Source: an uncultured Paraburkholderia sp. (lineage in GTDB: Bacteria; Pseudomonadota; Gammaproteobacteria; Burkholderiales; Burkholderiaceae). Taken from it: a DNA stretch of 64,000 bases. The stretch spans positions 372,001 to 436,000 of the forward strand of contig CALNWN010000001.1 of assembly GCA_940746715.1 (NCBI GenBank). Direction: 5' to 3'. Below, piece after piece: positions 43,389-53,987 of the stretch; positions within the stretch are counted from its first letter, which is position 1; every line of letters starts with the position of its first letter. The notes below the pieces were generated by a model that searched no databases, was not told the DNA's origin, and saw nothing but the letters and a program-made list of their open reading frames with translations. The position numbers were made by a program, and so were the translations under genes.

Positions 43389-44798
43389 TTATGCCAGCGC
43401 CTTCTCGATACGGCTCACCACCACATCGCGGCCGAACAGCATTAGCACCGTATCGATAGACGGCGTATGCGTCGTGCCCGCCACCAGCAGACGAACCGGC
43501 ATGGCCAGTTGCGGCATCTTCAGTTTGTGCGCGGAAAGCGTGGCCTTGAGCGCGGCGGCGATCGCCTCCCTAGTCCACTCGACGGTCTTCAACGCGGCAG
43601 CCAGCTCGCCGAGCGCCGGGCGCACTGTGTCGGTCACGTGTTGCGCGAGGGCATCGGCATTCGGGGCGGGCGTGCGATAGAACATCGCCGCGCTCTCTGC
43701 AATTTCCTTGACCGTCGACGCGCGGTCCTTCAGCAAGCCCACCACCGCGCTCAGGTCGGCGCCTTGCGCGATGGCCGCCTCGCTGATACCCAGCTCGGCG
43801 AGGAACGGCCGCGCGAGGCCGGCAAGGCGCGCGTTGTCCGCTTCCTTGATGTAATGCGCGTTGAGCCAGTTGAGCTTGTCGTGGTCGTACTGCGCCGGCG
43901 ACTTGCCGAGATGCTCGAGATCGAACCATTCGACGAATTGCTCGCGCGAGAAGATCTCCGCGTCGCCATGCGACCAGCCGAGGCGCGCGAGATAGTTCAC
44001 CACGGCTTCGGGCAGGTAGCCGGCGTCGCGATAACCCGTCACGCTCATCGCGCCGTGACGCTTGCTCATCTTTTCGCCCTGCTCGTTGAGCACGGTCGGC
44101 AAGTGCGCGTACACCGGCGGCTCGCCGCCGAGCGCGCGCAGAATGTTGATCTGCCGCGGCGTGTTGTTCACGTGATCGTCGCCGCGAATCACGTGCGTGA
44201 TGCGCATGTCCAGATCGTCCACCACCACGCAGAAGTTGTAGGTCGGCGTGCCGTCCGGCCGCGCGATTACGAGGTCGTCCAGTTCCTCGTTCGAGATTTC
44301 GATGCGCCCTTTCACCGCGTCGTCCCAGGCCACCGTGCCGGTGAGCGGATTACGGAAGCGCAGCACCGGCTGCACGCCCGCCGGCGGCTCGGGCAACACC
44401 TTGCCCGGCTCGGGACGCCACGTGCCGTCGTAGCGCGGCTTTTCGCCGGCTTCGCGCTGGCGCTCGCGCAGCGCGTCGAGTTCTTCGGTCGACATGTAGC
44501 ACGGATACACGAGCCCCGCGTCGCGCATCTGCTGAAGCACTTCGCGGTAACGGTCCATGCGCTGCATCTGGTAGAACGGGCCTTCGTCGAAATCGAGGCC
44601 GAGCCATTCCATGCCTTCCAGAATGGCGTCGACGGATTCACTTGTGGAACGCTCGACGTCGGTGTCCTCGATCCGCAGCACGAAGGTCCCTTTCATCTTG
44701 CGCGCGAACGCCCACGGATAAAGCGCGGAGCGGATGTTGCCGAGGTGAATGAAGCCGGTGGGACTCGGTGCGAAACGGGTGCGAACGGAGGTGGTCAT
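43389..44798 (-). CDS. gltX: Glutamyl-tRNA synthetase
   Basis: GltX charges tRNA-Glu. The 469-residue class I synthetase has the HIGH-type motif [11 protein letters not shown] (residues 11-21), the [12 protein letters not shown] segment and KMSKRHGA as the KMSKS loop. ATG 44798 is preceded by GAGG and GGAGGT-like sequence (ACCTCC on the plus strand) and starts exactly at homology; the longer open frame upstream is not coding. Its own substrate tRNA gene lies about 400 bases downstream. Intact. Confidence 0.98.
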   Translation of the reverse strand: MTTSVRTRFAPSPTGFIHLGNIRSALYPWAFARKMKGTFVLRIEDTDVERSTSESVDAILEGMEWLGLDFDEGPFYQMQRMDRYREVLQQMRDAGLVYPCYMSTEELDALRERQREAGEKPRYDGTWRPEPGKVLPEPPAGVQPVLRFRNPLTGTVAWDDAVKGRIEISNEELDDLVIARPDGTPTYNFCVVVDDLDMRITHVIRGDDHVNNTPRQINILRALGGEPPVYAHLPTVLNEQGEKMSKRHGAMSVTGYRDAGYLPEAVVNYLARLGWSHGDAEIFSREQFVEWFDLEHLGKSPAQYDHDKLNWLNAHYIKEADNARLAGLARPFLAELGISEAAIAQGADLSAVVGLLKDRASTVKEIAESAAMFYRTPAPNADALAQHVTDTVRPALGELAAALKTVEWTREAIAAALKATLSAHKLKMPQLAMPVRLLVAGTTHTPSIDTVLMLFGRDVVVSRIEKALA

Positions 44799-45182
44799 TA
44801 GCGTTACTCGAAGACGGGCGCCGGCGCCGGACAGATACAGCCAGTTAGGCGCGGCAGCGAACCGCGTCCAGGCGGCAGAACGACAGCCGTGCATGGACAC
44901 GAAGGAATCAAAGCAAGAGCCGAATTATACCTTTCGAGAGCGGCGCGCCTGCCCTCGTCCGAACAGCCTAGGCGACGGTGTCGTGGTGGCGTCCTGAGTG
45001 CGTCCTGTCACCCAGAGGCGGTGTCTCTGCAACGTTTCATTACAGGCCCGCGCGCCCGCGCCGCTTTGCTTTATGATGTGCGCGCGCCGGGGCACACACC
45101 GCCGGCGCGCATGAAACCGCTCATCGCGGTCGCCTCGACCTTTGCCTGATCGCGGCGCGAGGCGGTGCCCTTCGCGCCGCCT
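44799..45182. other. Divergent spacer between gltX and the patatin gene
   Basis: 384 bases with no gene I can support. It must contain the gltX promoter and that of the patatin lipoprotein. Short open frames here have no recognisable content. Confidence 0.6.
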
Positions 45183-46176
45183 ATGCCGTTGCTGGAGAAC
45201 TCGTTGAAACCTTCGTCACCTCGTTTCGGCCGTCGCAACTTTTCGCTCGCCGCCGCCTCAGCGGTGCTGGCCGCCTGCACCACCGCCGGCAGCAAAACCG
45301 ACGGCGCGGCGACGCCCGGCGTATCGACGCCCGGCGTGTCGAATGGCACCGCCACACCTGGCACGAGCACCCCGCCACTCGACAAGCCGCAGCGCCCGCT
45401 TCGCGTCGCCCTTGCGCTAGGCGGCGCGCGGTTTCGCGCACATCGGCGTCATCAAGGCGCTGGAGGCGCGCAATATTCAGGTGGACCTGGTCGCGGGCAC
45501 GAGCGCCGGGTCGGTGGTCGGCGCGCTCTATGCATCGGGCATGAACGGCTTCGCGCTGAACAAGCTCGCGCTGACCATGGACGAAGCGTCGATCAGCGAC
45601 TGGGCGATGCCGTTTCGCACGCGCGGCCTTCTGCAGGGCATCGCGCTGCAGAATTATCTGAACACGACGCTCAACAATCGGCCGATCGAGAAAATGGTGA
45701 AGCCGCTCGGCGTGGTCGCCACCGACCTGAAAACCGGCCAGCCCATTCTCTTTCAGCGCGGCAATACCGGCGTGGCGGTGCGGGCGTCATGCAGCGTGCC
45801 GTCCATTTTCGAGCCGGTGAAAATCGGCGGACACGAATATGTGGACGGCGGTTTGGTGAGTCCGGTGCCGGCGTCGTTCGCGCGCAAGATGGCCGCGGAT
45901 TTCGTGATCGCGGTGGATATTTCGCAGCGCCCGGAAAGCGGCCTCACAGCCAGCTCGTTCGACGTGCTCATGCAGACTTTCACGATCATGGGCCAGACCA
46001 TCAAGGCCTATGAACTCGACAAATACGCCGACGTCGTGATCCGGCCGAATCTCGCGGCCATGAGCGGCAGCGACTTCTCGCAGCGCAACGCCGCGATTCT
46101 CGCCGGCGAAGAAGCCGTCGCGAAGATCATGCCGGAGCTGCAACGCAAGCTGGCGGCAAGCCGCGCGGGGGTGTAG
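45183..46176 (+). pseudogene. Broken patatin-like phospholipase lipoprotein (RssA-like)
   Basis: A patatin/RssA-type serine hydrolase with a twin-Arg-like lipoprotein signal (FGRRNFSLAAASAVLAACTT, lipobox LAAC). The catalytic Ser motif GTSAGS (near 45499) and the Asp motif VDGGLVSPVP are intact. The frame breaks near 45425, exactly in the oxyanion-hole segment: LALGGAR continues in another frame as RGFAHIGVIKALEARN. The GC-rich GGCGGC...GCG repeats there suggest a slippage deletion of about 8 bases relative to the family's GGGAARG. Two repeated STPGVS-like segments lie in the N-terminal linker. Confidence 0.85.
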
Positions 46177-46242
46177 CGAGGTGGGGGATCGGGGCCGCCT
46201 GTCGCGCCTGCGCACGGCCTCACCCGTAGACGGGCTGTAAAC

Positions 46243-46276
46243 AAAAAGGCCTGCTTCCTTCGAAGCAGGCCTTTTC
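46243..46276. terminator. Bidirectional terminator between the patatin and NlpC/P60 genes
   Basis: AAAAAGGCCTGCTTC pairs with GAAGCAGGCCTTTT around a three-base loop, with A and T tracts on both sides. It can serve the convergent genes. Confidence 0.9.
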
Positions 46277-46326
46277 ACTGTGGCTTTGGCTCCAGGCTGT
46301 ACGCGTGCACCGCCTGCCGGCAAAAA

Positions 46327-46992
46327 TCAGTTGTTTCCGCCGATCGTCGCATTCACACGCTTGCGCAGGTCTTCGCCGTTCTGGTACGACGTCTCGATGC
46401 GGCGCGCGCCGGTGAAGCGCTTTTCCCAGTAGCCGTCATCCATGTCGTCGACACGGATCGTGCTGCCCGTGGAAGGCGAATGCACGAACTTGTTGTCGCC
46501 AATGTAAATGCCCACGTGCGAGAACGTGCGGCACATGGTGTTGAAGAACACCAGGTCACCCGGCTTCAGATCGCTCATGCGGACCTTTTCGCCGACGCGG
46601 CTCATCTCCTCGGCGCGGCGCGGCAGCGTCATGCCCAGCGTGTCCTGGAACACGTAGCGCACGAAGCCGCTGCAATCGAGCCCCGAATCCGGCGTATTGC
46701 CGCCCCAGCGGTAGCGCACGCCGATCATGTTCAGCGCGCCGACGACGACGTCGCCCGCCTTACCGGCCATGCCCGACAGGAACGATTTCGCGCTGCTGTC
46801 GGTGTTGCCGCCGACGGATTGCGAGCTGGAAGAGGAGGAGGAATTCGCCGAAGTGCTCGGCGAAAATGACGCGTTCTGATTGAAACTGCTTACTTCGTCG
46901 GCGAAAACGCCGGGAGCTGCTGCGATCAAGACGCCAATGAACATCCCGGCGACGGCGCGCGTGCAAGTCTGGGTCAGATTTCTGTGCTGCAT
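46327..46992 (-). CDS. NlpC/P60 family peptidoglycan endopeptidase
   Basis: This 221-residue secreted cell-wall hydrolase has a signal peptide (about 1-31, AGMFIGVLIAAAPGVFA), a Ser-rich linker (48-70) and an NlpC/P60 domain with Cys107 in LDCSGFVRYV, His159 in FSHVGIYIGD and His171 in KFVHSPSTGS. It probably cleaves gamma-D-Glu-meso-DAP links in the periplasm. Intact. Upstream lies a 136-base A+T-rich promoter region. Confidence 0.93.
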   Translation of the reverse strand: MQHRNLTQTCTRAVAGMFIGVLIAAAPGVFADEVSSFNQNASFSPSTSANSSSSSSSQSVGGNTDSSAKSFLSGMAGKAGDVVVGALNMIGVRYRWGGNTPDSGLDCSGFVRYVFQDTLGMTLPRRAEEMSRVGEKVRMSDLKPGDLVFFNTMCRTFSHVGIYIGDNKFVHSPSTGSTIRVDDMDDGYWEKRFTGARRIETSYQNGEDLRKRVNATIGGNN

Positions 46993-47128
46993 TGGTCGGT
47001 AGTTTTTGCCAAAGAATCAGGGTCTACGGAAAAAAGTTTGGTTGATACTAGCCAGTAAGTATTCATGTGTCAAAACAAATAGAAAAATACAATCGAGAGG
47101 CGCACCCAATTGGTGAAAGGGTGAAAAA

Positions 47129-48778
47129 TCAACGGTCCAGCGCGGCTTTCAGGAGCTTTCGAGTGTAAGGGTGCGAAGGGGTCGCAAAGATTTTCTCAAC
47201 GTCCCCACTTTCGACGATAGAACCGTTTTGCATCACCGCCAAGCGGTGCGCCATTGCCCCGATGACGGCCAGGTCGTGGCTGATGAAAACGAAGCCGAGG
47301 TTGTACTTCTGTTGCAACCCGGTCAGCAGTTTCAGCACTTGCTGCTGAATGGAAACGTCCAGCGCGCTGGTGGGTTCGTCAAGGATCAGAATGCGCGGCT
47401 CGACCACCAGCGCCCGCGCGATGGCGATGCGCTGCCGCTGGCCGCCGGAGAACTCATGCGGATAGCGCAGCAGCGCCGTGCGGTCGATGCCGACCTCGCG
47501 CAGCACCGCGAGCACCTTGTCGCGGCGCGCTTGCTGCGACATCTGCGGCCGGTGGAGCGCCAGTCCCTCGCCGACGATCCGCTCGATCGTCTGGCGCGGC
47601 GAAAGCGAGCTGAAAGGGTCCTGAAACACCACCTGCATGTTCGAGCGCAACGCGGTCTGCTCCGTGCCGCGGTAGCTGCCAAGCGCCCTGCCCTGGAATT
47701 CGATCTCGCCGTGCGCGGTGCGCTGCAGCCCAAGCAAGGCCATAGCGAGCGTCGACTTGCCCGAACCCGATTCGCCGACGATCCCGAGCGTCTCCCCCTG
47801 CCGCAGCGAAACGCTCGCATCAGCAACGGCGCGAAACCGCCCCGAGCGGAACCACCCGGCAAATCCCGGCAACTTCGTTTTGAAATCGACGGACACGTCG
47901 CGGGCTTCGAGCAGCACCGGCGAAATGGGCAGCACCGGCACCACGGTCCGCTGCGGCCGGCTCGCGAGCAGCCGCTGCGTGTAGGGATGCTGCGGCGAGC
48001 CGAAAACCTGCTCGACCGGCCCGCTCTCGACGAGCACGCCCTTTTCCATCACCGCGATACGCTCGGCGAAGTTGCGCACTAGGTTCAGGTCATGCGTGAT
48101 CAGCAGCACGGCCATGCCGCGCTTTTCGGCTTCGTCGCGCTGCAGTTCCAGCAGCAAATCGACGATCTGCGCGCGAATCGTTACGTCGAGCGCGGTGGTC
48201 GGTTCGTCGGCGAGCAGTAGACGCGGACGGCACGCGAGCGCCATGGCGATCATTGCGCGCTGCCGCTGGCCGCCGGAGAGTTCGTGCGGATAGCTGTTCA
48301 CGCGCTTGCCCGGCTCGGGAATGCCCGTGCGTCCGAGCAACGCGACCGCGCGCTTGCGGGCTTCCGCTGCCGGGACGCCGTCGTGCACCACGATCGTCTC
48401 CGCGATCTGATCGCCCACCGTGTAGAGCGGATTGAGGGCCGTCATCGGCTCCTGAAAGATCATCGCGATGTCCGAGCTGCGCAGCCCGCGCATCTCGCGC
48501 TCGCTTTTGGCAAGCAGGTCCTCGCCGTCGAAATGGATCGATCCGCTCACCTGCGCGTCGCTCAACAGACGCAAGACGGACAGCGCCGTCACGCTCTTGC
48601 CCGACCCGGATTCGCCGACGAGCGCGACGCGCTCGCCGCGCCGGATGGTCAGCGTGACGTCGTTCACGGCGACCGTTTCGCCGAAGCTCACATGAAGGTG
48701 ATCCAGCTCCAGCAGCGGCACAGCGCTCCCGCCGTTGCCGCTGTCGTGCTGCCCATTGGTTTGCCGTTGCATGCTCAC
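47129..48778 (-). CDS. yejF: Peptide ABC transporter, fused ATP-binding protein
   Basis: This 549-residue double ATPase energises peptide uptake. The first half has Walker [29 protein letters not shown] and [13 protein letters not shown]. The second has [28 protein letters not shown] and [13 protein letters not shown]. Each half includes the oligopeptide_HPY tail ([24 protein letters not shown]). A GTG start at 48778 overlaps the yejE stop (GTGA) and sits about six bases after GGAGGT, so it is preferred over ATG 48772. Intact. Confidence 0.94.
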   Translation of the reverse strand: MSMQRQTNGQHDSGNGGSAVPLLELDHLHVSFGETVAVNDVTLTIRRGERVALVGESGSGKSVTALSVLRLLSDAQVSGSIHFDGEDLLAKSEREMRGLRSSDIAMIFQEPMTALNPLYTVGDQIAETIVVHDGVPAAEARKRAVALLGRTGIPEPGKRVNSYPHELSGGQRQRAMIAMALACRPRLLLADEPTTALDVTIRAQIVDLLLELQRDEAEKRGMAVLLITHDLNLVRNFAERIAVMEKGVLVESGPVEQVFGSPQHPYTQRLLASRPQRTVVPVLPISPVLLEARDVSVDFKTKLPGFAGWFRSGRFRAVADASVSLRQGETLGIVGESGSGKSTLAMALLGLQRTAHGEIEFQGRALGSYRGTEQTALRSNMQVVFQDPFSSLSPRQTIERIVGEGLALHRPQMSQQARRDKVLAVLREVGIDRTALLRYPHEFSGGQRQRIAIARALVVEPRILILDEPTSALDVSIQQQVLKLLTGLQQKYNLGFVFISHDLAVIGAMAHRLAVMQNGSIVESGDVEKIFATPSHPYTRKLLKAALDR

Positions 48779-49854
48779 TGATTACCTCCGGCGCGCATCG
48801 CATCGGAGATGCGGGTGTCGAGCGCGTTGCGCAGCGCGTCGCCCATGAAAGTCAGCAGCAACAGCATCGCGACCAGCACACCGAAGGTCGACAGCGAGAT
48901 CCACCACGCGTCCAGATTCGCCTTGCCCTGTGCGAGCAGTTCGCCGAGGCTCGGTGTCGGCGAAGGCACGCCGAGGCCGAGAAAGTCGAGACTCGTCAGC
49001 GCGAGAATCGCGCCGCTCATGCGAAACGGCAGGAACGTAATGACCGGCGTTAGACTGTTGGGCAGCACATGCCGCCACATGATCTGCCAGTTCGACAGCC
49101 CCATGGCCTTCGCCGCGCGTACGTAATCCTGCTGACGATTGCGCAGAAACTCCGCGCGCACATAGTCCGACAAGCCGATCCAGCCGAACAGCGAAAGCAG
49201 CACGATCAGCAGAATGAAACCCGGCTCGAAGATGGACGAGAAAATGATCAGCAAATAAAGCTCGGGCATGGCGCTCCAGATTTCGATCAGGCGCTGCCCG
49301 ATGATATCCGTACGTCCTCCGAAATAACCCTGGACGGCGCCTGCCGCGATGCCGAGTATCGTGCCGATGAACGTCAGCACGAGGCCGAATTCCACCGACA
49401 CGCGAAAGCCGTATAGCAGGCGCGCAAACAGATCGCGGCCGCGATCGTCGGTGCCGAGCCAGTTTTCGCGCGACGGCGGCGCAGGGTTAGGCGCTTTGGA
49501 AAAATAGTTGAGCGTGTCGTAGTAGTAATGGTTCGGCGGGTACACGGCGAAATTGCCCGGCGCATCGAAACGCTGTTTGATATACGGGTCGAGATAATCC
49601 GCGGGCGTCGGGAAATCGCCGCCGAACGTGGTCTCCGCGTAGGTGTGAAAGAGCGGGAAATACAAGTGGCCGTCGTAGCGCACCACGAGCGGCTTGTCGT
49701 TCGACCACAGCGGACCGGCGAGGCTCGCCACGAAGGCCGCGACGAACACGATCAGGCTCCAGTAACCAAGCCGTTGCTGGCGAAAGCGCTGCCATACGCG
49801 GCGCGCGGGCTCCGTGCGGGCCGCTGCATCGGCTGAAAGGCGTGCTCGATTCAT
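48775..49854 (-). CDS. yejE: Peptide ABC transporter permease YejE
   Basis: This 359-residue inner-membrane permease of the DppC/OppC family has an N-terminal helix (LGYWSLIVFVAAFVASLAGP), a long periplasmic insert with PNHYYYDTLNYFSKAPNPAP typical of YejE, and the EAA loop RAAKAMGLSNWQIMWRHVLP. The ATG overlaps the yejB stop by one base (TGATG). Intact. Confidence 0.94.
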   Translation of the reverse strand: MNRARLSADAAARTEPARRVWQRFRQQRLGYWSLIVFVAAFVASLAGPLWSNDKPLVVRYDGHLYFPLFHTYAETTFGGDFPTPADYLDPYIKQRFDAPGNFAVYPPNHYYYDTLNYFSKAPNPAPPSRENWLGTDDRGRDLFARLLYGFRVSVEFGLVLTFIGTILGIAAGAVQGYFGGRTDIIGQRLIEIWSAMPELYLLIIFSSIFEPGFILLIVLLSLFGWIGLSDYVRAEFLRNRQQDYVRAAKAMGLSNWQIMWRHVLPNSLTPVITFLPFRMSGAILALTSLDFLGLGVPSPTPSLGELLAQGKANLDAWWISLSTFGVLVAMLLLLTFMGDALRNALDTRISDAMRAGGNQ

Positions 49855-50891
49855 CAGCGTTCCAGTTGTTCGAATTGAATGCGGGGATCGACCCACACAT
49901 AGCAAAGATCGGAAACGAGCTTGGTCGCAAGGCCGATCAACGTGAAGAGATACAGCGTGCCGAGCACAACCGGATAGTCGCGCCGCACGACCGATTCATA
50001 CGACAGCAGGCCGAGGCCGTCGAGCGAAAAAAGCGTTTCGATCAGCAGACTGCCCGTAAAAAAAGCGCCGATAAACGCAGCCGGAAAGCCGACGATCAAC
50101 GGCAACATCGCATTGCGAAACACGTGCTTCCACAACACGCGTTTCTCGGAAAGACCTTTTGCGCGCGCAGTCAGTACGTACTGCTTGCGAATCTCGTCGA
50201 GGAAGGCGTTCTTGGTGAGCATCGTCACGACCGCGAAACTGCCGACCACCGAAGCGGTAATCGGCAATGCGATATGCCACAGATAATCGAGAATCTTGCC
50301 CATCACGCTCAGTTGCGCCCAGTTATCCGATGTCAGATTGCGCAGCGGAAAAAGCTGCAAAAACGTGCCGCCGCCGAACAACACGAGCAGCAGCACGCCG
50401 AGCACAAAACCCGGAATCGCGTAACCGATCAGCACCACAAGGCTCGTCGCGATGTCGAAGCGCGAGCCGTTGCGCACCGCTTTCGCAATGCCGAGCGGCA
50501 CCGAGATCAGATACGTGAGGAAAAACGTCCATAAGCCGATGCTGATCGACACCGGCAGCTTCGAAACGATCAGCGACCACACGCTCTGATGCCGGAAATA
50601 GCTCTGGCCCAGATCGAAGGTCGAGAAGCGCTTGAGCATCAACACGTAGCGCTCGAGCGGCGGCTTGTCGAAACCGTATAGCGCCTTCAATTGCGCAATC
50701 TGCTGCGCGTCGACGCCGTTATGCGCGCGCAGGCCGAACGGCACTGCGCCCTCGGCGCCCTTGCGCAGTTCATGCTGCATCTGTTCGACGGGGCCGCCCG
50801 GCACAAACTGGATCACGACGAAGGTCAGCGTCAGCACGCCGAGCAACGTCGGGATCATTAGCAGCAGACGTTTGAGAATGTAGCTCCACAT
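49854..50891 (-). CDS. yejB: Peptide ABC transporter permease YejB
   Basis: This 345-residue DppB/OppB-type permease begins MWSYILKRLLLMIPTLLGVL, with about six membrane helices and the EAA loop TARAKGLSEKRVLWKHVFRN. A 40-residue charged insert after the first helix (EQMQHELRKGAEGA) is typical of YejB. It follows yejA by 64 bases. Intact. Confidence 0.94.
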   Translation of the reverse strand: MWSYILKRLLLMIPTLLGVLTLTFVVIQFVPGGPVEQMQHELRKGAEGAVPFGLRAHNGVDAQQIAQLKALYGFDKPPLERYVLMLKRFSTFDLGQSYFRHQSVWSLIVSKLPVSISIGLWTFFLTYLISVPLGIAKAVRNGSRFDIATSLVVLIGYAIPGFVLGVLLLVLFGGGTFLQLFPLRNLTSDNWAQLSVMGKILDYLWHIALPITASVVGSFAVVTMLTKNAFLDEIRKQYVLTARAKGLSEKRVLWKHVFRNAMLPLIVGFPAAFIGAFFTGSLLIETLFSLDGLGLLSYESVVRRDYPVVLGTLYLFTLIGLATKLVSDLCYVWVDPRIQFEQLER

Positions 50892-50955
50892 GGCGTGCTT
50901 TCCATAGCGAGGGCGGTGATTGAACGACTATAGCGCGCGAGCGTGATGCAGCAGA

Positions 50956-52827
50956 TCATTGTGGCGCGGCCTGCGTGCCTTGCGGCGGCCTCGCGAACCA
51001 CCACGTCGACGTGATCCAGCCTTCGGCGCCATAGTACAGCGGCAGCTTGGACGGCCATGCAAGCCCGCGCTTGAATGCCACGCGATGCGTCGCGCTGTAC
51101 CAGTGCGGCACGACGTAGTAGCCATGCATCAGCACGCGATCGAGCGCGTGCGTCGCGTCGAGCAGCTGCTCGCGCGTCTGCGCCTGCACGAGTGCGCGCA
51201 GAATCGAATCGACAGCCTGCGACTTCAGTCCGATCACATTGTCCGAGCCGCTCGTATCGGCTGCCTTGCTGCCGAAGCGCTCGATCTGCTCGGAACCCGG
51301 CACCTGCACGTCCGGCATGCGGATCGTCGTGGTGTCGAAGTCGAAAGCGTCGAGCCGCTTCTGATAGACCGCGAAATCGGCTACGCGAAACGTGGCCTTG
51401 ATCCCGAGCTTCTGCAGGTTTCGAATGAAAGTAGCGACGATCGGCTCCATTTGCGCGGCCGATCCCGAGTCGTCGAGTATCTCGAACTCGAACGGCTCCC
51501 CTTTTGCATTGCGCAAAGCGCCGTCGCGATAGCGCCATCCGGCCTCCTGCAACAACGCGCGCGCCTGCAGCAGATTCGCGCGCAACGAGCCCGGCGGGTC
51601 GGTGTCAGGCTGCTTCGGCGGCGGCCCGAACACCGCGGGATCGAGCTTCGCGCGCCACGGCTCGAGCAGCGCGAGTTCGCCAGGCGACGGCAGGCCCTTC
51701 GCCTGCAGATCCGTGTTGGCAAAGAAACTGTCGATGCGCGTGTACTGATTGAAGAACAACTGGCGGTTGAGCCACTGGAAGTCGAGCGCGAGATCCAGCG
51801 CCTTGCGCACGCGCACGTCCTGAAACAGCGGCCGCCGCGTGTTCAGCATGAAGCCCTGCATGCCCGTGCCGTTGTGCTGCGGGAACACCTTCTTGATGAG
51901 CTCGCCGCTGTCGAACTTCTTGCCGACGTCGCGCCGCACCCAGTTACGCGCGACATATTCGACGAGCGCGTCGTATTCGCCCGCCTTGAAGGCCTCGAGC
52001 CGCACGACGCTATCCGAATACAGCTTGTAGACGATGCGCTCGAAGTTGTACATGCCGACGCGCACCGGCAGCGCCGCGCCCCAATAATCGGGATTGCGCC
52101 GGTAGGTGATGGTGCGTCCGTTGTCGTACCGCTCGATCAGATACGGACCGCTTCCAATCGGCTTCTCAAACGCCAGCTGATCGAATGGAATATGGCTGCC
52201 GTCGGGTTTCATCCCCCACTTGTGCGAAAAAACCGGCATGCCGCCCGCGAGCAACGGCAACTCACGATTGCGCTGCTGAAATTCGAACCGTACGGTGTGC
52301 GTATCGACGACGACCGCGCGCGAAATCTGGCCGAAGATCGACATGAATTGTGGCGCGGCCTGCGGACTCTTGAGCGTGTCGAGCGAATACTTCACGTCCT
52401 CCGCGGTAACGGGATCGCCGTTCGAAAAACGCGCGTGCGGGTTGATATGGAAGGTAGTCGAGAGGTCGTCCGGCGCGATCCTGATGTCGTCGGCGAGCAG
52501 TCCATACGCGGAGGCCACTTCGTCGCTGCTGCCGGTCGTGAGGCTTTCGAACAGCAGGTCGACGCCGGGCGCGGTGTTGCCGCGCAAAGTGAACGGGTTG
52601 AATTTATCGAAGCTCGTCAGGCGGCTCGGATTGGCCAGCACGAGTGTGCCGCCCTTCGGCGCATCCGGGTTGACGTAGTCGAAATGCTTGAAGTCCGCCG
52701 GATATTTCGGCTCGCCGTACTGGGCGATGGCATACGCCGCATGCACTTGCGGCGCCGCGAAGAGACCGGCCGCGGCCAGCGCGGCGCACAGCAGCGCAAC
52801 GCAGGCATTGCGCGATGAACGCCACAT
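50956..52827 (-). CDS. yejA: Peptide ABC transporter substrate-binding protein YejA
   Basis: This periplasmic SBP_bac_5 protein of 623 residues heads a yejABEF operon; in enterobacteria this system imports short peptides and microcin C. From ATG 52827 the product starts with a signal peptide (MWRSSRNACVALLCAALAAA, then GLFAAPQVHA) and continues YAIAQYGEPKYPADFKHFDY, TSFDKFNPFTLRG and FHINPHARFSNGDPVTAEDV. An in-frame ATG at 52929 would add 34 basic residues before the signal peptide. Neither has a clear Shine-Dalgarno site, so the start is uncertain. Intact. Confidence 0.92.
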   Translation of the reverse strand: MWRSSRNACVALLCAALAAAGLFAAPQVHAAYAIAQYGEPKYPADFKHFDYVNPDAPKGGTLVLANPSRLTSFDKFNPFTLRGNTAPGVDLLFESLTTGSSDEVASAYGLLADDIRIAPDDLSTTFHINPHARFSNGDPVTAEDVKYSLDTLKSPQAAPQFMSIFGQISRAVVVDTHTVRFEFQQRNRELPLLAGGMPVFSHKWGMKPDGSHIPFDQLAFEKPIGSGPYLIERYDNGRTITYRRNPDYWGAALPVRVGMYNFERIVYKLYSDSVVRLEAFKAGEYDALVEYVARNWVRRDVGKKFDSGELIKKVFPQHNGTGMQGFMLNTRRPLFQDVRVRKALDLALDFQWLNRQLFFNQYTRIDSFFANTDLQAKGLPSPGELALLEPWRAKLDPAVFGPPPKQPDTDPPGSLRANLLQARALLQEAGWRYRDGALRNAKGEPFEFEILDDSGSAAQMEPIVATFIRNLQKLGIKATFRVADFAVYQKRLDAFDFDTTTIRMPDVQVPGSEQIERFGSKAADTSGSDNVIGLKSQAVDSILRALVQAQTREQLLDATHALDRVLMHGYYVVPHWYSATHRVAFKRGLAWPSKLPLYYGAEGWITSTWWFARPPQGTQAAPQ

Positions 52828-53019
52828 GAGCGCGGGACCGACACGCGGGGGCCTGGAAACTACGCATTGAGGTGCACGAGGCGATGGAACCCGTCGCGAG
52901 CCAGTTGTCATAAGCGCCTTGGTGGTCATTGGGCAATTGCGTGGTGAGGGAATTCTACCCAACAAACCCGCGCAAACCGTAAGTCCACCGCGCACCCCGG
53001 CAAGGCGCGAAGGCATGAA

Positions 53020-53043
53020 AAAACCGCCCATTCGGGCGGTTTC
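53020..53043 (-). terminator. Terminator of the small exported protein gene
   Basis: On the minus strand, AAACCGCCCGAATGGGCGGTTTTTTC: an eight-base stem (AAACCGCC/GGCGGTTT) with a T run, 26 bases after the stop of the gene at 53069. Confidence 0.88.
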
Positions 53044-53068
53044 GGATCGCTGCAGTTGCCACTGCGGC

Positions 53069-53416
53069 TCAGTGCCAGCCGCGACCGTGATCGTAGTGAT
53101 CGCGCCGGTAGTCATAGCGCCCCGAAGGATGATGACGATACCAGTCGTCGCGCGCCCAATAGCGGTGGCCGTCCCAGTAGCGGTCGCCATGCCAGCCGAT
53201 CACGATGGCCGGTGCGCCGTAATACACGGGCGCGGGCTGATACACGACAGGTGGCGGAGGCGGCGGCGGTGGCACATAGACGGGAGCCGGCGCCACATAG
53301 ACGGGCGCGGGAATGCCGATATTGACCCCGATGCTGACCCCGCCGGCCATGGCTGCACCCGACACGCCCAACGTCAAGACCCCGAGCAGAAGCGGAACAA
53401 AACGAGCGGACTTCAT
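53069..53416 (-). CDS. Small exported Pro/Tyr-rich protein of unknown function
   Basis: A 115-residue protein with a clear signal peptide (MKSARFVPLLLGVLTLGVSG, cleavage near AMA-GG), then Val/Ala/Pro repeats of the form APVYVAPAPVYVPP, an eight-proline run, and a C-terminal part rich in Tyr, Trp, His and Asp (HGDRYWDGHRYWARDDWY). Such proteins are common in Burkholderia and have no known role. It has its own terminator and is intact. Confidence 0.75.
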   Translation of the reverse strand: MKSARFVPLLLGVLTLGVSGAAMAGGVSIGVNIGIPAPVYVAPAPVYVPPPPPPPPVVYQPAPVYYGAPAIVIGWHGDRYWDGHRYWARDDWYRHHPSGRYDYRRDHYDHGRGWH

Positions 53417-53987
53417 CGATCACCCTTGGAAGAATGTGTTGTTGGCGGAAATATAGCGCAAGGCCGCAAGCGGCGTATTTCAACTTTGTAATAACTGATG
53501 CATGAGATCGCAGCCGAAGCGGCAGGTTACTCGCGGTTACATTCGCCGCGGTGCTGAGCTTGCCCAATGGTGAATGGATGACTGCCAGGAGCGCCCGCCC
53601 GCAGCCGCGATCCCTCTCGTCTGCGACGTCAATTATGTAGGATATCGAATTATCATTCGCATCCGGAGCTAAGGCTTCGCCACGTAGTCGGAGATGCGAC
53701 GAGGAGTCAGCCGGGGTTGCTCACTAATGAAAATTACATGTTCGAAAGAACATTTTATTGAAGCTTTTGCACAAAAGCAGTCGTCCGATCTCGAACAATC
53801 GCAGCGCCTCCCCCGGCAGGAAACTAGCGCTTTCTCGGCCCATTCCTACCTGTTTTACATTGTTTTCCCTAGTATCAAACTCGTCTTTAAATGATACGAT
53901 GACTGACACCAAACATCGATAAATATTCGAATTCGTGCATGACTGCGCCAGACCCTGCGGCCGGACACGCGAGCACGGAGACACACT
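53417..53987. other. Spacer before the sugar cluster, with inverted repeats
   Basis: 571 bases without a gene I can support, with lower G+C than the flanks. It contains the perfect inverted repeat ATGTTC-GAAA-GAACAT at 53738-53753, and GTATCA...TGATAC (about 53873-53898) shortly before the MFS gene. Either could be an operator for the cluster. Confidence 0.5.

Noticed and set aside
50956..53190. 744-codon version of yejA starting at 53190
   Set aside because: The extra N-terminal residues are a His/Thr-rich shadow of the small exported protein gene, and a terminator intervenes.
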